Shown here one piece after another: positions 58,501 through 64,000 of a DNA stretch of 64,000 nt; the stretch's first letter is position 1, and each line of letters starts with the position of its first letter. A program made the translations under genes and the position numbers. This DNA is from Hyalella azteca. Taxonomy: Eukaryota; Arthropoda; Malacostraca; Amphipoda; Hyalellidae. The notes under the pieces are model-generated. The model worked only from the letters and a program-made list of their open reading frames with translations. It had not been told where the DNA came from and did not search any database. Where the stretch lies: positions 39,765-103,764 of the forward strand of contig NW_025943811.1 in the NCBI RefSeq assembly GCF_000764305.2, read 5' to 3'.

Positions 58501-60816
58501 TCACAATACGACCAACTCTGAAGTCCAAGCGGCGCACATCAACAGGCAGGTCATCTTCAGCCTGCTTCTTGCCACCGCCTTCTTCTTTCTTGACGGCTTT
58601 CTCTTTTTTGGGCTTTTTCTCATTTTCGATCTACTTTTAATGTGCAACCCATTACTAAATGAAACAATTTGTAAAAATTTTAAAATTTCAAGTTATGTTG
58701 TATTGCACGAGTTTATAGAGTACTTGTAATCACATAATAAGAAGTAAAGCATAATAACTACCTTGAGTGCAGAAATTTTGTATCTTCAAAACCTACCTAT
58801 ACTACTTGACATGGAAATATTACAATGATAAGGCAGGCAATGTGCAAGAATATATTTCACACTAATAATAATGCTGATAGATAGATTCAAGTTCCATGTT
58901 TCACCTGCACAGGGGCAGGAGTTGGAGCAGAATTAGCAGTAGCCTCCGTCACAGAAACAGGAGGTGCTGCAGGTGGAGAGGCATCCGTACCCTTACAAAA
59001 GTTGTAGTACTGTAACAAAACGTTCGATGTTGTTTTTGACATGATTCAAGTAAGATTCAAGAAAAACTAAGAAATAATATCACATTGATAAAAGATGAAC
59101 ACGGAATTGTTTTTTAGGCAGAAAAAATTTAATAACAGAACTTGTTTCAATTTTATATACTTTTTCTTTATTTAATAATGCATAAATGTATTGAACATCA
59201 TCAAGAGCACAATCATATATATGCTGTGAAAATTAGGTTGTAGTCTGAATAATCTCAAATTTGAACTCAAATACAAGTAATATTGTATACACATTTAATT
59301 ACCTGCTTTTCTCCTTTGGCATTCTCCAGAGCAACAAGCTTTTGCAGCAGTTTGTTCACTTCATCCTTGAGTTGCACATTCTCCAGCCTGAGAGCATCTT
59401 TTTGTCTTTCAGCTGCAGCTGCCTCCAGTTGGCACAACTAAAATAGAAGAGTTTGTCAAATAGAGCTAAAGGGACTATAAGGGACTTAAATAACTCCATA
59501 GCATATAGTTAATTTCAAACACTTCCCTTCTCTTCCAACCTTGGAATTCTTTAGATTAATTATATCGATTCCAATTCTTAAATAACTAAGACAAAATTGA
59601 ATTCAATGATCATGTCAAGTGGCCCCAATAAGAAAAAAATTGGTAGAAATTCCAAATTCATCTTTATGTGAATGGATTCCTAAACATAAATGAAAGAGAA
59701 GAAGACTTGTATGTTGCATGAATTCATAACACAAAAAAAGAAATGCAAATCAAACTGAATCAGTCTTCTTTCCCACCTACCTTGATACTAAAATATTTTT
59801 AGCACATTTTCTCATTTATGGAAAAAATGCCCTATTGTGCTTGTCATGTCCATCTGTCTGTCCATGACCTCACATTTTTGTCGATGAGAAAATGCACTGT
59901 GTTGCTCACTGCAGTGGGTACTGAGTTATATTTTTTTAAACATAGAATGATTGTGAAAAAAACTTCAATAATATTCACAGGAGTTTAAACAAAAAATGAA
60001 GACATCCTCCAAATATATTGTCTGATATACATATATAAACCTTAGTTCCATGCTGAAAATTGATAAAAATATAAGTTTATGACACAAATTCTACTACCCA
60101 CTGACCCTATATTGGTAGAGATTGCCTATAACATTACATTTCTCTATAGAGAAAACTATTCCATTGTGATTCATGTTCTTTAAAGGCAATTAAAGTTAAT
60201 ACTATCAGTAATAAATAATTTGAAAATATGTGTGATTTTGGTTGAAAATGGATGGTAGTTTTATGGTAGTAATGGATGGTAGTAATGATTGGTAAAAACT
60301 CTGAACTGTGGTAGGTTATAAATGAAGCATGAGTTGCAATATTTTAGGTGCATAGCAGTGGCGGGTAAGATGATCTTTAAAAAATTACATTATCTTCAAG
60401 CAAAGTTTATACTTTGCTGTCCTGCAACAGTTATTCCCCAAACTGATTGATTATTTAGAAGAGTAAAATCAAATTTGAAAAAGAAGCTACAGCATGAAGT
60501 TTGAATCAAATCCAAACATATTTTTTTTAGGAGAAATGCAGTACTAAAACTTAGTCAAAGAAACAGATTAGTATATAGGTAATAAACAACATTAATTAAA
60601 AAAATTATTAGATATATTTCTAATAAAAATAGGTATTACAAAATTATCATATGCACACCAATAAACAAAATGAAAATTTTATAAATGACGTACATACAAA
60701 ACTATTTCAAAACATCATACAACTCGAGTACAAACCTGCTTAGTTAGCTTAGCAATCATAGCATCTGCTTGTGCTGCACGTTGCTCAAACTGGGCCAAAG
60801 TTGAAGATGTAGTCAT
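55588..60816 (-). CDS. AIMP1: AIMP1 (p43/EMAP II), multi-tRNA-synthetase complex scaffold
   Basis: AIMP1 binds tRNA and anchors aminoacyl-tRNA synthetases in the cytosolic multisynthetase complex; in animals its C-terminal part can be released as the EMAP II cytokine. Minus-strand exons are 60736-60816 (start ATG), 59303-59437, 58905-59009, 58457-58630, 57677-57847, 56059-56219 and 55588-55660 (TAA stop). The sum is 900 bases, 299 aa, with all frames joining. Residues 1-72 are a leucine-rich coiled coil ([17 protein letters not shown]), 73-130 a Pro/Ala then Lys/Glu linker ([13 protein letters not shown]), and about 134-299 the OB-fold tRNA-binding domain with [28 protein letters not shown] and SQAMVMCAS. 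Length and every block match the family. Confidence 0.96.
56757..56896 (+). pseudogene. Tc1/mariner-like transposase C-terminus in an AIMP1 intron
   Basis: The + strand frame reads [20 protein letters not shown] and then [18 protein letters not shown] before a stop. This pattern (helix, then [13 protein letters not shown]) resembles the end of Tc3-like transposases. The frame upstream is broken. It is antisense to AIMP1, inside the intron 56220-57676. Confidence 0.5.
59801..59937 (+). mobile_element. Family D hairpin element, copy 3
   Basis: AGCACATTTTCTC at 59801 pairs with GAGAAAATGCACT, with tctgtctgtcc in between and tgggtactgagttatattt at the end. ATATTTTT flanks both sides (59793-59800 and about 59929-59936), a possible 8-base TSD. 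It lies in the first AIMP1 intron. Confidence 0.7.
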
Positions 60817-61907
60817 CTTTAGCCACTTAATTAACACACCTGGACTAGAAAACACTCTCAGATTGTAGAACATCAAAGGATGGAAATATCAAATAAAAAA
60901 TTACAGATCCAACCTTCTAGTAATGTTTAGATAACCAGAGTGGTTTATACTAAAATCATAAATAGGATATAATTAAAATTTTGTTATAGAATTCTATCAA
61001 CTATTCTTAATATTTCAAATATTATTCCTAATAAATCTAAATCTTGAAGTTAAGATTTTCTTAATTAAAAAAACAGGAGACTCTTAATATGTCCTTGGGA
61101 CATGCTAAGTGAATTGAAGTATGAAGTCCTAAGCTGTCTGTCAATCCTGCTCCATTTAAAATGTTTTTGTAGACTAGCGAGCAATGAGGGAGCTCTCCTA
61201 GCCAACAGGTACCACAGCCACACAAGTTGATGGTGATATCTCAGTGGTGAAATGTCACTCTCAACCTCCAATTAAATATAGAAGTTTTCATTACTCAAAT
61301 AGCTAACCTGAGGCATCTATTCTGAAATTTTATTAAGCTTCTCTTAACACTTAGACTCTGATTGCTTCATCTTGTACTATTATTTCATTTTTTGTACTGT
61401 TTTTGAACAGGGTTGCCAGACAGTCATTTTTTCCAATATTAATAATTAATGGCACATTTTTGTGAGGTTGATAGTGGGTGACTATCAATTATGAATTAGT
61501 TTTTCTCAATTACATTGGCTGGCTAAAATTTATGATAGAGGTACATCCTAAGTAAATTTTAAATACTGCAAAAAGAAAATAAAAGGAATTTTTATAGCGG
61601 AACCTGCAATTAAACTAGTATATACTGAGTTATCGGCCTATTTTGTTCTTGGATTTGGCCAATTTTAGGCAACCCAGAAATATGTACCACTACGTCCTGG
61701 AGAAATACATTTTGTGGTATGCATTTGTACCACTTCAGAGTCAACTTGTTAAAGAGCTGCTTGCTGCTGTCTCATAAAACAAATTTTACAAAGATGCTGT
61801 ACTGCTTTGTAAAATTTAAGCAATATTTCTCTATTGGCTCTCCAGTGATGTGCTGACATTGCCTGCATCACATTGGTCTTCCTGATGCAGCTACCTCAGA
61901 GGTGGTT
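60817..61907. other. AIMP1 upstream region
   Basis: The AIMP1 promoter and 5' UTR must lie here, but no TATA box or initiator could be assigned with confidence. No other gene is supported. Confidence 0.4.
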
Positions 61908-61909
61908 TA

Positions 61910-63093
61910 GGGTAAACGCAGTATATTCCGACATCATGGGTAATTCCGACACTTTTTGACTTTTTTCCTTTATATATATTAAGCTTTTTCTTAGTTCTAT
62001 GCATTCAATGATGGTTGAAATAGTGACGTCATATTTTTGTGCGCCATACTATTGCCAAAACACTAGGTCTGGGCCGTCTAGCAGGAAAATGTTGAGATCT
62101 AAAGAGAGACAGTGCGCGTCACGGTGTCACCCAGTGAGAACATCAAAAAACTAGTCAAAGTTGATAGTTGACCTTGCTCTACCAAATAGTGATAAGCTGT
62201 TTGTGTAGAAAGAATATGATGGTTTGAGACGTTTAAATACGTCTGTGAAGTGAATATATTAGAAATCCTTTAAGTATACTTGTATTTGCTGATTTCAACT
62301 CATTTTCAAGTGGTAAAAAAATTAATAGATGATTAGGTTAAGAGACGGTTTTAGACACAAAAACTAATTCTGACACAGCTTGGAATTAGACACACACAGC
62401 TCGTTCCAAGCTGTGTGCAAAAATTAAAATTTTCTCAATTAAAATCTTAATAGCTCTTAATTAAAAGCCTAATTAAGTACTAGTGTTCAAAACTTCAATA
62501 TTCAATAGTGTTCTAATTCCAAACTGTGTTGTATTCCAATACACTAATACAGCTCACACAGCTATCGGAATTTGAACACAAGAGTGTCGGCATCATGAAT
62601 TAGTAGAGTTTGAAGCGCGGCCGGAATTAGTCTCACAAAATGCCAAATTTAGTCACACTGACTCACACTGTCACACACAGTGTCGGAATATATGAATTTG
62701 GTAGGTTTGCATTCTAAAGGCTTTTAAATAAATGTGGCAACATTTTGTGACATCATAGTGACAAGCCAGAGACATTTTAGAATCAGTTCATTTTCAATTT
62801 CCTCATTTATTAAAGATTTAAACCAATTTCTTGTATGATGATGCTGGTATCCATGATACTTTACTGGTCTACTTATAGGACTCAAAAATGAACTTGAGGC
62901 CGAGGGAGAGTCTAAAAAACTCTCTGCTTTGCCACAATGTGTGACATTTCATTGTTGCAGGCGCGTAGTGCGGTGTTTTGAGAGTGATGTAAAGCAAACA
63001 GAACTTGAGTTGCGCGTATGGTGCATTTTTTATAGCCATTCATTTTTTGCTATGTCCTTAAAGTTAAAGTGTCGGAATATACCGCGTTTACCC
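61910..63093. mobile_element. Family B TA-target element, copy 2
   Basis: Left GGGTAAACGCAGTATATTCC and right, reverse complemented, GGGTAAACGCGGTATATTCC, with TA at 61908-61909 and 63094-63095. The interior aligns with 18009-18893 (tgatggttgaaatagtgac, ttggtaaaaa-like and gttgaccttgct phrases). The TCGGAAT motif repeats near 62564 and 62683. A family E MITE is nested at 62754-62939. No transposase. Confidence 0.85.
62754..62939 (+). mobile_element. Family E hAT-like MITE, copy 2, with an 8-bp TSD
   Basis: The ends CATAGTGACAAGCCAGAGA and, reverse complemented, CATTGTGGCAAAGCAGAGAG are flanked by TGTGACAT at 62746-62753 and 62940-62947. The 8-bp TSD suggests the hAT superfamily. The family B copy at 18009 lacks this insert at the corresponding position. 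Confidence 0.85.
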
Positions 63094-63095
63094 TA

Positions 63096-63810
63096 CCTAT
63101 ATGTGCTCAGTGCTCTTTCCATCCAAAAGCTGGAGAGTCAAGAAAAAGGCAAAGATACTTGTACAGTGTGTTTTGGCCAATTCAATATTTACATTATCAA
63201 ACATTAGGCCATATGAGGGTAGGGTAGACTGGGTAGTTAACATTTTTAAAAGTGAATAGTAATTTTTTCACAACACTTCTCTTCAATTTCACTTCTTGTT
63301 GTTTGTTTGTCTGTTACAAATCTTATAATCAATATTTAACACACTTCTACCTCTCCAATCGATCTGAAATTTTGCACACTTGCATAAAGATGGTGACAGT
63401 GCATGAATCAACTGATGAAATGAAAATGAACATGTCTTTGTCTGATGGCGCTTGTGTTATGATAATGGATCTCCTTTCTTGTCTACTGGTATTTTTGTCT
63501 TTGTTGAGGTAGTTCTCTCTGATGCTGATGAAGGGTAGGGTTCAAGTTCAGTTCCCTTTATCTTGGACATTCCTGCCGGTTGGGGTTGGCTGTCTGGGGC
63601 TTTGTTCCCAGTCTCCCAGAGCCAGAGGCAGATTTGGGATCTTCTTGTTTTTCCACATGATCACTCTAAATTCAGAACTTGAAATTTTATAAGAAATATC
63701 TGGTTATTTCACTTATTTGAATTGAGAAGACTGGTTTTATTTGCCATGGCCAAGAAGTTTCACTTTAGGCACGGCACGTCTTCTCACCTTCACGGTCAAA
63801 TCCAAACTCG
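63096..63810. other. Unassigned sequence
   Basis: No gene supported. A phrase gggtagactgggtagttaac near 63222 resembles a transposon end, but no partner was found. Confidence 0.35.
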
Positions 63811-64000
63811 GATGATGATGATGATGATGATTTGAATTTGAAGGCTTTGAGTGCTACCTTGCTCGGTGGTTCGCCTCCTGTGGCGCAAGGGGGACTCGCC
63901 CGGGGCCGGCAGCTGTTGGCCCCTGGAGCGGCAAAGGATCCACCAGGGGGCGGGGGGCAATGTGGGGTCAAGCCGCAAGGGGAGATGCCCAACACCCCCC
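63811..64000. other. GAT microsatellite and GC-rich tract at the window end
   Basis: (GAT)n at about 63811-63832 is followed by strongly GC-rich sequence (cccggggccggcagctgttg, ccaccagggggcggggggca) that runs off the window. It could be the start of a GC-rich retrotransposon or a CpG-rich promoter; it cannot be resolved here. Confidence 0.5.

Noticed and set aside
63215..63245. Tigger/pogo-like terminus gggtagactgggtagttaac
   Set aside because: No matching inverted end or TSD was found in the window.
63765..63995. Minus-strand open frames at the window end
   Set aside because: They arise from GC-rich and GAT-repeat sequence and have no recognisable content.

Overview
The window is eukaryotic nuclear DNA. 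It has split genes with GT-AG introns, tRNA-derived SINEs, non-LTR retrotransposons, and many short DNA transposons with visible target-site duplications (TSDs). AT-richness, compact genes and the transposon mix suggest an arthropod, perhaps a crustacean; the sequence alone does not fix the species. Nothing prokaryotic is visible.

Layout. (1) 1-5.2 kb: the last four recognisable exons of an unidentified multi-pass membrane protein on the + strand, with a duplicated splice donor, a disrupted 24-bp minisatellite and a 36-bp minisatellite in its presumed 3' UTR. (2) 6.7-24.3 kb: a transposon graveyard. It holds a broken RNase H-bearing non-LTR retrotransposon (about 7.35-17.57 kb) split by a 4-bp-TSD DNA element, a hAT-type element and an uncharacterised AT-rich insert. 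After it come nested TA-target elements (families here called A, B, C), a hAT-like MITE family (E), a hairpin element (D), a foldback family (F) and a second, reverse-strand retrotransposon fragment. A 38-bp Tn5/Nextera mate-pair junction adapter sits at 16791-16828, so the assembly there is artefactual. (3) 24.4-29.5 kb: a complete SENP1/Ulp1-type SUMO protease gene (+, 5 exons, 790 aa model). (4) 31-38.1 kb: a long inverted repeat with tandem subrepeats in both arms, enclosing about 5 kb that includes one unassigned exon-like segment. (5) 38.4-44 kb: Harbinger-like elements, another foldback copy, a CACGTG-rich minisatellite and a SINE. (6) 44.4-54.3 kb: a complete BBS9 (PTHB1) gene (+, 17-exon model, 1010 aa), including a GC-AG intron and an array of duplicated donor sites. 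(7) 55.6-60.8 kb: a complete AIMP1 gene (-, 7 exons, 299 aa), convergent with BBS9. (8) 61-64 kb: a second family B element with a family E MITE nested inside, then a GC-rich window end.

The three recognised host genes do not form a pathway: SENP1 removes SUMO, BBS9 is a core BBSome subunit for ciliary traffic, and AIMP1 is a scaffold of the multi-tRNA-synthetase complex. Their exon models close in frame across all introns. The most informative content beyond them is the transposon stratigraphy. Several insertions can be proven by comparing interrupted and uninterrupted copies within the window. Families A, B and C each repeat a family-specific terminal motif in their interior.
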